Shown: positions 26,601 to 40,100 of the stretch, piece after piece
Position numbering within the stretch: the stretch's first letter is position 1
Layout: each line of letters starts with the position of its first letter
Assembly: GCA_003339415.1 (NCBI GenBank)
Contig: PDHQ01000032.1
Location: forward strand, 1-64,000
Length of the DNA: 64,000 nt
Direction of reading: 5' to 3'
Origin: Ophiocordyceps camponoti-saundersi (nom. inval.)
Taxonomy: Eukaryota > Ascomycota > Sordariomycetes > Hypocreales > Ophiocordycipitaceae
Notes under the pieces: model-generated
Told to the model about the DNA's origin: nothing
Database searches by the model: none
The model's input: only the letters and a program-made list of their open reading frames with translations
Translations under genes and position numbers: made by a program

Positions 26601-27433
26601 TATGTGAGTTTCCTTTTCTTCACAATACACATGATGCCGTGCATTCTTTACTTGACGATGCTTCGCACAATGTTGTAACGCAGGTTACGCATACGTAAAT
26701 ATACATATGTAGATACATATTCGGATACATGCGCATTATGCATGTACACCTAATGGAAGCATCTCATTCCTTCAGCCGACCTGTCCGCTTCGTCACATGG
26801 AGGTCGCGTTGGATTAGATAGGTTCTCGACTGCGCAGTAGGAGGCTATATAACGCCCAAGTGCATGATCTATTTGATCCATCCTCTATCCGAAATGGAGA
26901 GGGTGAGCCCGAGTGAGTGAGTGGGTGTGGAGAGAGAGCGAGAGAGAGAGAAAGTGTGTGGGTGGGATAGAAGGAAGAATACGGAGCGCTAATACGGATA
27001 CATACATATAAATGGATATAAGCACGAGCGAGTCGGAGTTGTTTTTAACGTCGTTAACTTCTTTCTTAATATGTATCTCCTTCCTTTTTTCCCTGTCCTA
27101 GTCTCTATCAAGCTATTTATCCCCTGTTCTCTCCGTAATTCTATCCACGTTCCGTTCACCGTTACAACTACAGGCATGTCGAAATCCCCGTATTTACACA
27201 GTACTCGCGCGCATGCGCAGGCGTGGCGGGCGTAAAGTGGAGAAGAATCCAGCCGTTAACCGACCATCTACGCACTGTCCCTATCGATATAATTACACGA
27301 CTATAATACGCAATCAACGTCCATTAACAACAAATGCCTCAATAGCGTGTGACTGGTTCCTGGAAAAAAAAAAGGGGGGGGGGGGGGGGGGGGAGCATAA
27401 CAAATTGTAAAAAAAGGCGGCAACAATAAAGAA

Positions 27434-27443
27434 NNNNNNNNNN
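27434..27443. other. Assembly gap (10 N)
   Basis: Ten Ns lie between a 20-base G run (27374-27393) and a 32-base G run (27471-27502). The true distance is unknown. Confidence 0.98.
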
Positions 27444-27467
27444 GTGGGAGGTATGAGGGGGAGAGAG

Positions 27468-27503
<36 letters not shown>

Positions 27504-30500
27504 GAAGAAGAGAATAAACTGTAAAAAAACGAGGTGAAAAATAAGAAAAGAATAAGAATACGAGATTTCAACTTCTTCTCTTCTAGCTTCCTCTTTCAAC
27601 CTTCTTCGCTCGTCCGGGATCATTCCTTTAGGATAGCGCGGTGCAAGGCGTGCACGATTCATTCCCCTTTAAGCTTCCACGGGATCACAGCGGCAGCAGC
27701 AGCAGCATCATCATCCCAAAGATTGATCGCGTTTCTTTTCTTAGTATCGATATTACTTTTTTTTTTCTATTCTCTATCCGTATTGTTAATGCTTTTTCTC
27801 TGTCTCTTTTCTCCGCCCTCCCTTTGCTTTTATTGTATACAAACGAGAAGGCGCCGGAGAAGGGAAGAAAAAAAAATTAATAGCGGTATTGACTCATGGA
27901 GGGGACAGACGCGTAACATGCATGCATCGTCGCCATGGCGCATTCTTTTTACGTCGTCTCCTCCCCTCTTTACCAGTGCAGGCCAAGAGGGGAATTTTTC
28001 GAAGAAGCAACGCCAAGACGTTGTCCGTGCCGTCGGCCGTCGCTCTCTCTCTCTCTCTCTCTCTCTGTGTGCGTGTGTGTGTGTGCAAGCCCACTTGTGC
28101 ATCACACTGTGCTTACGCACACGCCCAAATAGCTTCAACGCCCGCGCCGTAAGCGCCATACAGTAAACTAAGGAATCAATATATACTGTCTCTTCTACGG
28201 ATATTATTAATGTCAATGCTTGGAGTGTGAAAATGCGTGAGTGAGATATGTGGGGATGAATGGGTGTGCGGATATGATATGCAAGTGCGTGCATCTGCAC
28301 GTGCCAGCGGCCGAAACCGGGTCCCCGCCCCCGAAAGAAACGGCCAGCTTCGGGGCCCCACTCGAACAGGCGCCGCGCGGGCGATGAATCCATCCGCATC
28401 CGTTCCGTTCCGTGTCGATGTCTTTTTTTCTTTTCTTCTTACCATTCCTACAATTTCTGATCCCTCGCCGGCCTCTTCTACTTGTGAGTTGTCTCAGTGT
28501 TTCCAAGCCAACTTTTTAGGGCTTCCTCAACGGTTGCATGTAAAGGGTCTGCACCTAGCCCGTATTTGCCCACCTACAACCTAAGACGGTTTCGTTGGCT
28601 TCAACCACCTCCTGCTAATGTAGCCCCGTAGCTGGGCAAAATACGGATTACCCGTTGTCGAAACGTTTCTCATAGAATGAGGCTCTACAATCTATTATCT
28701 CACAAAAAAAAGTACGGATAGTTTCCTCCATCCCCTTTAATTCCCCCATGTCCCCCTCATCATCTTATAAATCAAGAAACTAAACATCGTCCGTACACGG
28801 GCAATGTTACAGACAGAATAGGGGAAAGGGGGGAGCTGGGATAACTTGCAAGGGGAGACAGTCACTCACACTCACACCCACACTCACACCCCAGTCACCG
28901 TCAGAAAGAGAGACTTTAACAGGGTTGCCATAAGAGGAGATGCGAAAGGAACAAAAATAAAACCGTTGCTGTGTCCGTCCCTCCGCTCGACGCTAAAAAC
29001 CCTCCAGGGTCCTCGTCGCTTTTTCCGGTCCTTCTTTTCCTTTTCCTTACATACAGACGTACGGATACTCTCATCTTTCTTACCACACCGAGGAGTAACC
29101 ACCCACCTACCCCCTTTTTTTTTCCCGTACATATCCGTATGTCCATGTAACCTGAAATAGCTTACTTCCCGCTGTCTCACTCTGATGAGAGAGAGAGAGA
29201 GAGAGAGAGGCTGTTTTCTCTTCCTGCCTACCTATCTACCTCTCCCCTCCCCCCCTTTTCCCCGTCGGTCCTTCGGGGAGTATGTACATACATCATGCAT
29301 GCATGCATAAAGAGAGGCTGTGGTCAGACCGCGCACGCTCCGTGCAGACCGCCCCGGCCTGGGATAGGTAGGTAGGAAAGGGGATGCATGTCATGTGCTT
29401 CTCCGGCGGGCGGAAAACCCTTCTTTTCTTGGTGCCAGTCCCCTATTTGATTACCCGTGCCCGGTCTATGGATGAGACAGCTTGGATCGAGAGTCCCCCC
29501 CCCCCTCCTACGGCATGCGGATGATACATACATACATACTGTACATGCCTCGTTGTGGCGGCTATTGTTCTTGTTCCGGCTGGCCCGATGGCTGTTTTTT
29601 TTTTTCTGGCCTACCAAGTTTCCGTACTACGTCATACTTACAACTTACAAGTGCATCCGTACATGAAGTCGTAACTGATCACATCCAAGACCATGGATAG
29701 TGAGAAGCACTGTCCGAACACAACAGAAATTCACCATCTATATCCGCACATACATACATACATACATATGTGTGTAAGACCATCTCGCCGCTTCAATCAA
29801 ACAAGGGGAGAAAAAGGTCTCGCTGCGAGAAACGTCATTGTACTGTCCGATGCCAGCTTAGCATGTCAAAGACACTCAGCATGTATGACGCCCCGCCCCC
29901 CCTTCTCCCGACAATCGACGCCAACCCATAGGATCCAAGTCGTCTTAAGGGTGCGTGCGAAGAGAGAGGGGGGGAGGACGGAAAGCGAAGCGGGTCGATT
30001 ACCATGTCCCAGCTACACAACGCTTTGATCGAAGGGGACGATGACGACGATGACGACGACGACGACGACTACCTACTGTGAGTGAGTCTTTTTTTTTGGC
30101 GTCTGTGATACCCTTGGCCTTGGGACCCCCCGTTCCCTAGCCTCGGACAACTTTCCTGCTTTTACACCCGCTCGGACATGACGGTCCCTTTTTCATCTGA
30201 CCTACAGGCTATGGTGTACGTGCATACATATGTACATACATACATACATAGGTACGCATGTGCCTAATGAGGCTTAAAATCAGATGCCATAGGCGTCAAG
30301 TATTTTAGGGAAAGCTTTCGATTTTCCTTCTTTCTTCACCTGTTATTCTTCCACGTCCTTGAAGCGACGCAACGTGAGCGGCCCGTCTTCAACAAGTCCA
30401 TAGCTCTAGGGTAATCACGAATACATTGCATCTTGAATTTCCCCACTCCAACCCCAGAAAAGGGGTCATCAAAAGTCACATGACCCAACATGTGACCTCT

Positions 30501-30706
30501 TTCTCAGCCTCCCCCATCTCCCTAACCTCATCACACGTAAGGCGACGTGTCTCCTCCAGACGACAGCCTCGTCCACTCCATTCCCGCCCTGACTCTCGCT
30601 CCTTTCCTCCCCCCCTTTCACCCTTCGCGAATCGTCCAGTCCAGATACTCAAGGATCGCATCTTGTGAAAGAACCTGCTACGCTCGCTTTCGCACAAACC
30701 CTCGAA

Positions 30707-31099
30707 ATGTCGGACCAAGTAGAGGGCCTCATCGACGTGCCGCGCGAGTTCCTCCGCGACGGCCTGCAGTTCATGCACAAGTGTCAAAAACGTGAGTCTG
30801 CGATGGGGAGAGAGAACTTCCGAAAATCAGCAAGCAACGCACAGAAATCGATGAAGAGCATTGGGAAGCTGATATAAAACATAGCCGATAGGAAGGAGTT
30901 CGTCAAAATCTCTCAGGCCATTGCCATAGGTTTCCTTACCATGGGCACCGTCGGTTACGTCGTCAAGCTGAGTACGCTCATTACCATTCTCCCCCCATCC
31001 TCCATGATCATCACAGGTCTCCCTCAATCGCAATCTAACAATCGTCTTCGCGCTCAAGTCCACATACCCATCAACAACATCCTCGTCGGCGCCGCGTAA
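30707..31099 (+). CDS. SSS1: Protein translocon subunit SEC61 gamma (SSS1)
   Basis: Small tail-anchored subunit of the SEC61 channel in the endoplasmic reticulum membrane. Three exons (30707-30791, 30885-30971, 31059-31099) join across 93 and 87 bp introns to give 70 residues, the standard size. The reading begins MSDQVEGLIDVPREFLRDG, continues HKCQKPDRKEFVKISQAIAI, and has one membrane helix (IGFLTMGTVGYVVKLI). It ends HIPINNILVGAA. Donor sites are GTGAGT and GTACGC; acceptors are CATAG and CTCAAG. Because exons are short, open-frame scans would miss the gene. The near-invariant family sequence confirms each junction. Confidence 0.97.
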
Positions 31100-31765
31100 G
31101 ATCTACTCCTGAAAAAGGGTAGAGCGCAAAGGGAAAGGGGGACGGGATTCAGCGTGGGGAGGGAAAACAGGGGAGGGTATTTTTGCCAGAGAAACTACCA
31201 AAGAGAGAGTTCGAAACGAGCGAACGAGTTGGTTTTTTTTTTGCCGGCGCTGCGAAAGAGCGGGAGCATCTGTTCAACAATTCTTCTAAGACGGTGCTGG
31301 AGCCTGTCATCGGAGGCAATACTCCAGTCGACCAGAATGAAGAGAGGCTTTCCACCTGTTAATCAAAGGGAACCAAAAAAAGATGAAAATGACGTCCGGG
31401 CATCAGGCGCTGATATCGGTGTATGAATACCTATGCATGGAGTTGACATGTTGCGAACTGAGATCAGAGATATGCAATCCTCCTTTCACATGGCGGCAAG
31501 GCAGAGAGGCAGCGAGACCGGCAACATGACATTATATTCATCTCCTCGATGCGCCTTCGTCCACGTAACTGGGCCAACTATCGGCCTCACCAGTTCCAAA
31601 AGTCTCTAGATGACCCGTAGTCGCAACAACGATCCCGCGCCGACCTCTCCCTCTATGCCCTCGCCTCGGCAAACAGAGCACAAATAAACCTCGCGCCCAA
31701 AAAACGCCTGCAAAGCACAACGAGAAACCCCCCTTTCCACACCACCAAAGAAAAAAAGGTCCCCT
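31100..31765. other. Convergent spacer SSS1/RSC7
   Basis: 666 bp between two convergent stop codons. Ordinary composition, no gene or repeat that I can support. It presumably holds both 3' UTRs. Confidence 0.55.
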
Positions 31766-33520
31766 TTAGCCCATGGAATACGGAACGATGGCCTTGTCGA
31801 TGATCGGGTCTCGTCTCGACGTCTTCTCGCTCTCCGGCCCCCAGCGAGCCTTCCACTCACGATCCTGTTCCAGCGCCTTGTCAAAGGCGGCCCGGCACTC
31901 GGGCGGAAGCAAGTCCTTGATCTCGTCGGAAACGGCCGCCAGCCCGTTAAAGGCCGTGAGGAGGTCCGCCGAGTCCCCCTTGCTGGATGCCGTCGCCGCC
32001 GCGCCCGCCGGTGGGCTCTCCATGTAGGTGTCGAGGACGAGAAAGTTCCTCACCAGCCGCGGCGGCACGGGCGGGAACTTGTCGCCGTCCTTCGACGTCG
32101 GCTGGTCACCGAGCGGCACCTGCTCGATCCGAGCGAGGGTCGGCTGCATGATGGCCGGGTACTGCACCAGGTTCGTGTGGATGTCATAGACGCCGGCATT
32201 GTTGAGCTTGCGGATCGCATTGATGCCCGAGTTGAAGATGCTGCAGCCGTCACGAGTCAGCCCGTCGTCTCTGGCGTCGCCCGCCCCGAAGGAGAACTGA
32301 AAGGCGCGTCCTTACCTGGCCTCTCGGGCGTGCTCTAGCATCCAATTCGTGTCGTTGACGTGGGCCTTTCGTTTCCTATACTCAGTCTTGCCACTGGGCA
32401 TAGGACCGGAGGGCGCGTTATTGTGGTAGACGGCACTGGCGCCATGCCATGCCACGTACTGGTTCTTGTTGTAGGGCTCGCCAGGGACGAAGTGATCGTC
32501 CGGGTTGGCGAGCTCGCCCTCTACGGCGCCGTCGGCACGGGCCTGGGCCACGTTGTAATCGTCGATGATGCGCTTGCCCCCGACGATGATCCTGGCGCCA
32601 AACTCGCGAAAGACTGAGCGAGCCGTCACCACTCCTATAGAGCGACCCTTGTAAGAGTGCGGGATGATGTCGCGCTCAATCATGTCTCGCTTCTCGTCCT
32701 CATCGACGATGATCTTGTACAGTTTGCGGTGCTTGGTGAAGAAGAGGTAGCTGTCGCGGAAGCCGACGCAGCGGGCCGGCTCCGTCGAAAGCATGTACAG
32801 CCGGTTGCCGCGCCCCAGGATGGTGAATGTCCGACACCTGTAGTCGCGGCCGCCGGCCAGGTTGCCATTGGCGTCGACCTTGGTCTCGCCGTCCGGGTCG
32901 CCGGGCAGGACGCACTCGTCGCCGACAATCTCGGCCACGGTGCCGTCGGCGTCGATGACCTGCTCCGCCTTGGGCACTGCGGGGCCTCCCTTGCGGCCGC
33001 CGCGACCTCTCCAGCCGCCGCGACCCCTGCGACGAGGCGTGTCATCGATGGCCGTCGCCTCCTGATCCCAGTCGGGCGGCCTGTTCTTGGGCGGGCGGCC
33101 TAGGCGCTTCTTCCGAGCGATGGGCTGCGGCGGCGGCGGCGTGGGGTTCTTGGTAGATCCCTCGCCCTTGGCCGCGCCAGCGTCGTCGTCGTCGTCGTCG
33201 TCGTCTCCGGCCTTGGTCTCCTGGAGTTCACCGTCATCGTCGTCATCTTCGTCATCGTCTTCATCGTCGCCATCGCCGTCGCCTTCGCCTTCGCCTTCGC
33301 CTCCATCTTCACCCTCGTCTTCGTCACCCGTCGCGGGAGGCTGGCTGTTTTCTGGAGCGGCATCTGTCGTCGTCGCGCCGGCTTCAGCCATGGGCTCGTC
33401 CTCAGATCCCTTCTCTGTCGGCCGTCAGTCTGCGACTCGCTGGAAATATAGGAAGGCAAACGCACCTAGCGCGGCTGCTGCCTTTTTCGCCGCAGCTCGG
33501 CCAGACCGTCGGCTCGGCAT
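31766..33520 (-). CDS. NPL6: Chromatin-remodelling complex subunit RSC7/SWP82
   Basis: Subunit of the RSC or SWI/SNF nucleosome-remodelling complexes (CRC-subunit family). Three exons (33520-33466, 33414-32316, 32240-31766) with introns of 51 and 75 bp give 542 residues. The start reads MPSRRSGRAAAKKAAAAL. Long Asp/Glu runs follow (33180-33320), then an AT-hook-like RKKRLGRPPKNRPP. The conserved domain has YRCRTFTILGRGNRLYMLST, RCVGFRDSYLFFTKHRKLYK and FREFGARIIVGGKRIIDDY. The C-terminal part (NAIRKLNNAGVYDIHTNLVQ) completes the family signature across the last junction. A simpler reading starting MAEAGATTT lacks the conserved first exon and is less likely. Whether it belongs to RSC or SWI/SNF cannot be told from sequence alone. 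Confidence 0.9.
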
Positions 33521-34198
33521 GACGCTTCGCTCGAGAAGAAGAGGCACTTTGCTGGTATTCGTCACTTGGAGGCTTGTCTGCTCTACCTTCCATCCCAGTA
33601 TGTACGAGGCTCGCCTTCAAAAAAGCCTTTCTTTGATTGGCCAAAAGCCGCGTCGAGAGCCAGCCTTGTGATGAGTCATGCAGACCTTTCAGTACACGCT
33701 TGCCGTACCTCTGGTCCTCTGGTATGTAGTACTCCGTACTCGGTACAGCAATGAGTTATGCACCGCGCACTGTGCTCGGTCAACCTCTCTGCCTCCATCG
33801 TCAATCAACCTCTCTCGTCTGAGTATGTACGCTACGGATAACCGCCGCGCCCAACGACTTCATATGCATACCACCTACCTAACGAGTGAGGAAGACAGTT
33901 ACAGAACCGATTCCGTCATCTGATCTCGGAGATAAAGACGCAAAGAAGCTTCTACCAGTAACTCGACAGAGCTAAACGCTCCAAGCCGAAGCTTCAATGC
34001 TTGTTTGTGGCCCTGAACCCCATCAAGTATACATACGCATACATGCATACATACACGGCCTTCTCCTCGGACACTTACAAGCCCTCGCCGTCAGCCTCCT
34101 ATCCCCTCTGGTCTATGTATGTGATGAATCGCTTCCTAGGCTCCGCTCTCTCCCATAGTTGTTGGACTTCACACTCGCCATCCCTCGCCACGTCATAC
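33521..34198. other. Spacer between RSC7 start and UBR1 stop
   Basis: 678 bp containing the RSC7 promoter and the UBR1 3' end. A GTACTCCGTACTC palindrome-like element lies at about 33728-33741, TACGGAT at 33833-33839, and TACA/GCATACA repeats at 34028-34055. No gene seen. Confidence 0.5.
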
Positions 34199-37100
34199 TC
34201 ACAGGGTATCCCACCCGCCATTGTTAATATCCGCCTCTAGTTTGCGGCTGATCAGACTGGGAACACCGTGATTCAGTACCGTGTTGCGTATCATCGTATC
34301 GTATCTCTTCTGATTCAAGAAGAGCTGTCGTCCGTGACGCAGCTGCGGATCCGTCTCGCCGTACTTGTCAATGTATGGCGCCGCCGTAAAAGATCCAGAC
34401 TGCCTGAAAAGATAAACTGTCGTGCACTTGCGAATATTGAGGAAAACGCCCATGTTGCGCTGACATCTGCGGATCGCGTCCTTGTCAGCGCATCCAAGTC
34501 CCCCTTCGTCTGTCCTGTCAGCTGCTGGCCCGTCACCCACCTGCGTATGTGCTGCTGCGCGCCGCCGATCCTGGTGGGCTCGCTGCTGACGACGGCCGGT
34601 TGCTGGCAGCATGTGCTCTGGCTGCAGAGAAGCTCGCCGCAGAACAGACAAATCACAGGATCAGTCAGGTCCTTGCCCGTTGTCGGGCATCGGCGCTTCG
34701 TCGCCTCCTCGATCAACGTGTCGTACGTCTTGGGCAAGCCGATGAGTTCGAAGATGCCCGGGTGAACGACTAGAGCCGAAGGACACAGTTGGCCCGGCCT
34801 CCACCGGTACAGCATCTGGTGCCTGACCCAGCCCGAGACGACCTCACGCGTTTCGTCCGGCCATCCGTACGAACCAGATCTGCTCGTCAACGACGCACAC
34901 ATCTCATCGAAGCTGGGCAGCCGAAGCGCCTCGGTGAGCCGGTCCAACTCGTCTGCATCCGGGCTGGGGGAGATGTGGCTGTTAAAGTCCACCCCGTAAC
35001 GGACGTACAGGAACACCAGGCTCTTCCGCAGAAAGGCCAACGCGTACTTCTTGACAAAAGTATACCACCCTTCCGGCGTATCCACGCCCGGCTGCTGGAA
35101 GCCACGGTTCTGTCCTTCTTCCGCCGTTGGGACGGACATGGCGGCGTCCATCATACCATATTCCGTCACCTCGAGCGCGAAGCAGGCGAAATTATGGATG
35201 GTGGCGTCCTGCGTCTGCATCTGTCGGTTTCTGAGCTCGCCCAGCCAGAGCGCTTGGGGTATGTTGCGACCCATGTGATGGACCACTTTGACTACCTCGG
35301 CGAGATAGCATAGCCTGACCAGGTGAAAGATTTCCGTCTTATGAGACCGTGCCAGACCGTAGGCGCACTCGACCAGGAACAAGAATGGGTCGAGGCTCAG
35401 CAGCGGATCGTATATTTCCGTCAATCGCGACGATTCGGGCGTCCCCGTACCCAGGCAGCGTGATATGAAGAGCTGGCAGTGCTGTCGCTCGCTGTCCCGC
35501 CGGAACTCGCTTTCGATCCGGCTCTTGGGACCGCAACGCCGAGCGCCGATCGAGACGTACGTCGACGCCGTCTCTGAAAGGACCCTCAGGTGGGTAAAGA
35601 CTTGATCCGGAATCTTGTCGAGCAGAGTCATGCCCAGCTGCGCTTCGACTCCACGTTGCTGGATCTCGACCGCAGAGATCGTGAAGCCGACCGCATGGAC
35701 GAGGGTGTCGCTAAAGTGCAGGTCATCGTCATGCTGCGGCTTCACGCTGAGCGCGTGCCTGTTACTGAGGTTATTCTTTCGAATGGTGTCTCGGAGGCGC
35801 CGATACGCGGCCGTCAATTCCCCGAGCATCTCGCCATTGGCCGGGCCGCCGCCGCTGCCGCCGGGCTGGTGTCTTGCCGCCGTGATGCTACCCTCCATTG
35901 ACGAGCTGGAGAGCATTCCCATCGTCGGTGCCTTGGACTCTAGATACTGCCTGGCCCAGTCCGAGTTCTCAGCCGTTTGCGGGTTTCCCAAGCTTTCCAC
36001 CAGGCTGCCGGGCATACTGGGGGTGTGCAGTTCCGGCAGACCTGAAGCCTCCGTCTGTCGAGCCTTTCCCCCTGCAAGCCAGTGCGGAGCGCCCATCTGC
36101 TTCGTCAAGAATTCGGCAAAGGAGCTATGAGGCTGAAGATGGCCAGGATAAGACTCCTCCAGCCCCTTCCAGATGACGGGAAGAAAGACATTGCCCAATG
36201 CCTTGCAGAGCGGGCAGACGAACTCGTTGCGGCTCGTGTCCTCTGGGTGATGGCGAGCGATCTGATGTTCGTGTCTGCGATTTGTGGCGTCGCAGTACGC
36301 TTCGAAGCAGCGGAAGTGCATCATGTGGCCGCACCCGCTTGCCACTGGGCCGGGTCTCGCCAGCTTCCCCGGATATCCCTTACCAATGGTCTGTCGCTCG
36401 GCGAGAAATACCTCTCCCTGAAGACTGAGCTTCTCCACCATCTTTCGATTCTCGCGAGCGATGCCGAATGGCCGGATATCTTCCGCGGACCGGTCGAGGC
36501 TGCACGGCGTCTGCGACGCTTCCCTCACCAGGTCGGGGTCTTGAAAGTCGGTCTGACGCAGTATTCGGCTCTCGCACAACAGGGCAAAGGTGCCGTAAAG
36601 ATGACGATCATCGGCATCCTCCTGGCAGAGGATGCAAGTTCCGGTGGGATATTTCCAGTTATGCTTGCGGTCCTCCGACTGCTGTGTCTCGTCCTCGTCT
36701 TCCAGGTCGGAGCCCCAGTCGATGGCGCCCTGGTTTTCCAGAAAACGATTCTGTTGCTGCTGGAACTGCGCCATTACCTTGGCCTGGCGGCTAAGGGCCG
36801 CTTTCTTCCTGCGCTCGCGCTCCTCTTCGGCCGAGTTATTGGCGGGCGAGGCCGTGTTGATCCTATCCACCGCGATGCCCAGGTGAGCAAAGGCGGCCTC
36901 GAAAGCCCCCGGCCGCTTTTGCTTGAGCCGCTTCAGCACGAGAGCAATCTTAGGATGCGCCGACTTGAACTGGTCCCTGGTCGACAGGAGGTTCAGCAGA
37001 GAAACAATGGTTCTCGCGCTGCTCGCCTCTGACATGAAATTGCTTCGCGCAACTTTGGTGAGTGCCGTGAAGACGAAGGAACCCGACGTTGCCGTTGCCG

Positions 37101-40100
37101 GCCCGTCCTCCGACGTGCCATCCTCCAGGATGGCGACGAGCATCAGATGCAAGACCACTTGAAGAAAGGTTTCCAACCTCGTCGACGGCACGGACGGCGT
37201 GAACTTTTGAGCGACGAGTGGGTATAAGAGCGAGTAAAAGACGGTCTGGGCGAAGAGACCGGTGCCTGTAAATTCTCCAAGTTTCTCAAACAAGCCCGAC
37301 GGTATGGGTCGGTGTTTCGGCTCGTACACGATCTCTTCCACGGTCTTACCCGTCTTCTTCGCCATCTTCTTCCGGTACGCCATCTCGGATTCTTCTCGCT
37401 GATTCTTGTTGTAGTGCGCTATGTACGGGTCGATGTCCTCGATGAATTCGTGCCGCAGCTCAAACGTGCCGACGTCAGAGATGCCTTCGGGCGGCTTAAA
37501 GGTGGCCATTTCATCCAGGAAGCGGTGAAAATCTTCCTGTTCCTGATATTTCTCGGGCAGCTTGTTGCAGATCTCGTTGAAAGACAACGGCTTGAAGCAT
37601 AGAACGTGTGTGATGTCGCGGCGCATGGCCAGCATCCGCGAGTTGGGTTCGTCCTCGGGCGCAATCAGGGAAGTGCGATCGCTGAGCAGGACGATGAGCA
37701 GATGAATCATGTCTTCGACAACGTCGAGATGCTGGATGTCGTCTTGGGCCTCCGACTTGAGTTCAAAGAGCCCCTTGACCCAACCGTCCATGCCGAAGCG
37801 GTCGATGATGGACGCCATCACCCGGTTCGGATTGCACACCACCATGGCGGTCTGAAGCAGAAATATGTCTCGATGGTGGCAGACGTCGCGTTGCCCGACG
37901 CCACGGTACGTGCCGGCCTGGTGCCGCAGACTGATCCCATTTCGCACCCACATGTTGGCTTTGATCTGAGCTAGCCAGGCGCAGACTCGAAGGGGAAAGT
38001 CGAAGGCGACCATGAGGTAGTCTTCCGGACTTCGCTCTCTCTTTGGAAGCTGTGACCGGCCCATCAACCGAGGCTTCGACCTGAGCTCCTGGGCGGTGAA
38101 GCTCAGGAGGGTTCTCATGCTTGACGCAGGGATCGACCGACCGCATTCGATGAGCCACGAAAGGGTGTAGTGCAACGCGTGATGGAAGCTGATGGGGTCC
38201 TTCTCGACGACAAACCTTACGACGCCATACGAGGCGCCCTCGTCGTCGAATTCGAAATCGCTCAACGTCTTGAACTTCACCTCATCGTCTTTAATCTCGA
38301 CCTGTTTGAACCTATGCCGTTCCGCTCCGATGGAGTTGAGGATTACCGTCTTGGCGGTGAAACGTATCGCTCGCTGCAGGTAGTGAACCTCGTCCGGCGG
38401 ACAGTCTCGGAATGCTTCGGCCAGGTTGCGAGCCTGCAAGTTGATCTGTCGCGTCACCAACGAGGCGGTTATCCACGTATCGGCTTCGTACTCGACGTGT
38501 TCGGCCACAGCTCGGACGTTTGGCCCTATGCATTGATGCAGCTTCACCAGATCCAAGAATTGCATGAGATAGCGAGGTTCTGACCGGACCCGTTCCTGTA
38601 CATGAGCCGAACTGAACAGATACTTTAGGTCCTGATAGAAATGATACATCCGTCGATTGGTCACGGAACCGCTCTCAAACGCGAGAAAGGCGTCGGGAGA
38701 GACGTCCCAGGGATGACCGACTTGTCTGGTGGTCAGAAAGGTGTACAGGATGGCCAGCAGGCTGCTCAGGAAGTTTCCTCGCTCGACAACCTCGGCCGTG
38801 ATGGAAGGAGTTGTCAGAATTTGAAGAGAGAGGTTGATGATAGAATGATCCGGCTCGCGGTCACCAACAAGGTATAGCTGGGCAAGGATAGTGTACAGGC
38901 TCGCAAATCGGAGAGCCAGGACGCGCTTGAACTCTGGTATTTGCACGACCGTGGATATATAGAGCGCCCGAAGATCGTTGCGGACTTTCTTCCACATGCG
39001 GAGATCAAAGAGGAGCAACCAGTCCAGGCGCACGCGCTGAAAGACATCCTCGGCCGGCGGCACGTTGTCGCGTTGGGTATAGATTACCGGTGTCTCGATC
39101 CAATATCTGCCAGGCCTCGGGGTGACCCTCTCCGTCTTACCGGGCGTCTTGGGAATATCCACGTTCGCCTTTGCGTATATTGCCGGTGCGATGAGCGGCT
39201 CTGCCGTGTCCGAGTCCGACGGTGTTCCGTCCCTATCCCGACGGCCCTGTGCTGGGGGGGGAGGAGGCGGTGGCGGCGGATATCCTGCCATGGTAGCCTC
39301 ATCCTCCTCCAGTGCTTGGTCAGGTTGGCTCCAGTTCATCCCCAGGTCGGCCACCTCGCCTCTAGCATCGACCATCATGACGTCTTCGTCTTCGTCCTGC
39401 CCACGGCCTGCGACGGAGCTCGAGGCAGAGCGGTTCTCCACATCGCCGTCATCCATGTCGGCATCTTCGATAGCCTCGTCGTCTTCGTCCCCATCTTCTT
39501 CTCCATCCCCCTCCCCGATATCTTCCTCTTCTTCCTCGTCTTCCTCCTCATCATCATCTTCTTCGTCATCGTCGTCGTCGTCGTCGTCATCGTCGCCTCC
39601 TCCGATAGCAATCTCCAAGTCGGCTCGATTCCCAGCGACAGCCTGAAGTGCGAGAAGAAAACGCGCATTCAAGCCATACTGACGTGTCGTCGAGGACAGA
39701 CTTTGCTCATCCTCCTCCTCATCGTCGATGACGCCCAGAGTGTGTATAGCCGAGCTTCCCTGCCGCCACGGTAGCATGACTTGCTCGCATACCGTCTGCC
39801 TGAGAATGTGATTGTCGTGACCAACAGAGCAGCCAGAGATGTCGCTCAGCCATTCCACCAAGGTACCACACATTTGTTCTCGAAAGGTATCCCTCGCAGA
39901 CCGGATAGTGACGGTGACACGGATTGCCTCCATCATCCTGGCCATTTGCAAGAGCTGATCAATATCTCGCGAGAAGGTGAGGATGCTGCGTCCGACTGTG
40001 TCCGTCTCCCAGGCATTGTTGGAGGCCTCGCGGACCTCCTTTCGACAGGCTCGAGCAACCTGATCCTGGACCTCCTGAACTGTGTGCTTTTCATCGTTCC

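Larger units (their letters stand above)
22553..30706. other. Gene-poor 8 kb stretch with homopolymers and microsatellites
   Basis: No supported gene apart from the unplaced 5' exon(s) of the cyclin gene. The stretch includes poly-G at 23531-23653, a GA-rich purine tract to about 23890, T and TC runs at 24031-24260, a GGTACC-rich block at 24290-24770, poly-C at 25724-25740, a 10-base N gap, G runs at 27374-27393 and 27471-27502, a GAC/GAT run at 30040-30068, and many TACATA blocks. Long open frames here are translations of these repeats. Copies of TACGGAT/ATCCGTA are frequent between 26.0 and 29.7 kb. Confidence 0.65.

Noticed and set aside
27534..28166. 210-codon + strand frame
   Set aside because: Phe/Ser/Arg-rich, built on TTC, TCT and CT repeats, no domain.
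32657..33671. + strand frames of 148 and 194 codons opposite RSC7
   Set aside because: Antisense shadows of a conserved gene with low-complexity Ser runs.
39122..39774. Long + strand frames opposite UBR1 and its acidic tract
   Set aside because: Complement of GAC/GAT repeats gives Ser or Ile/Val runs; UBR1 on the other strand is fully conserved here.
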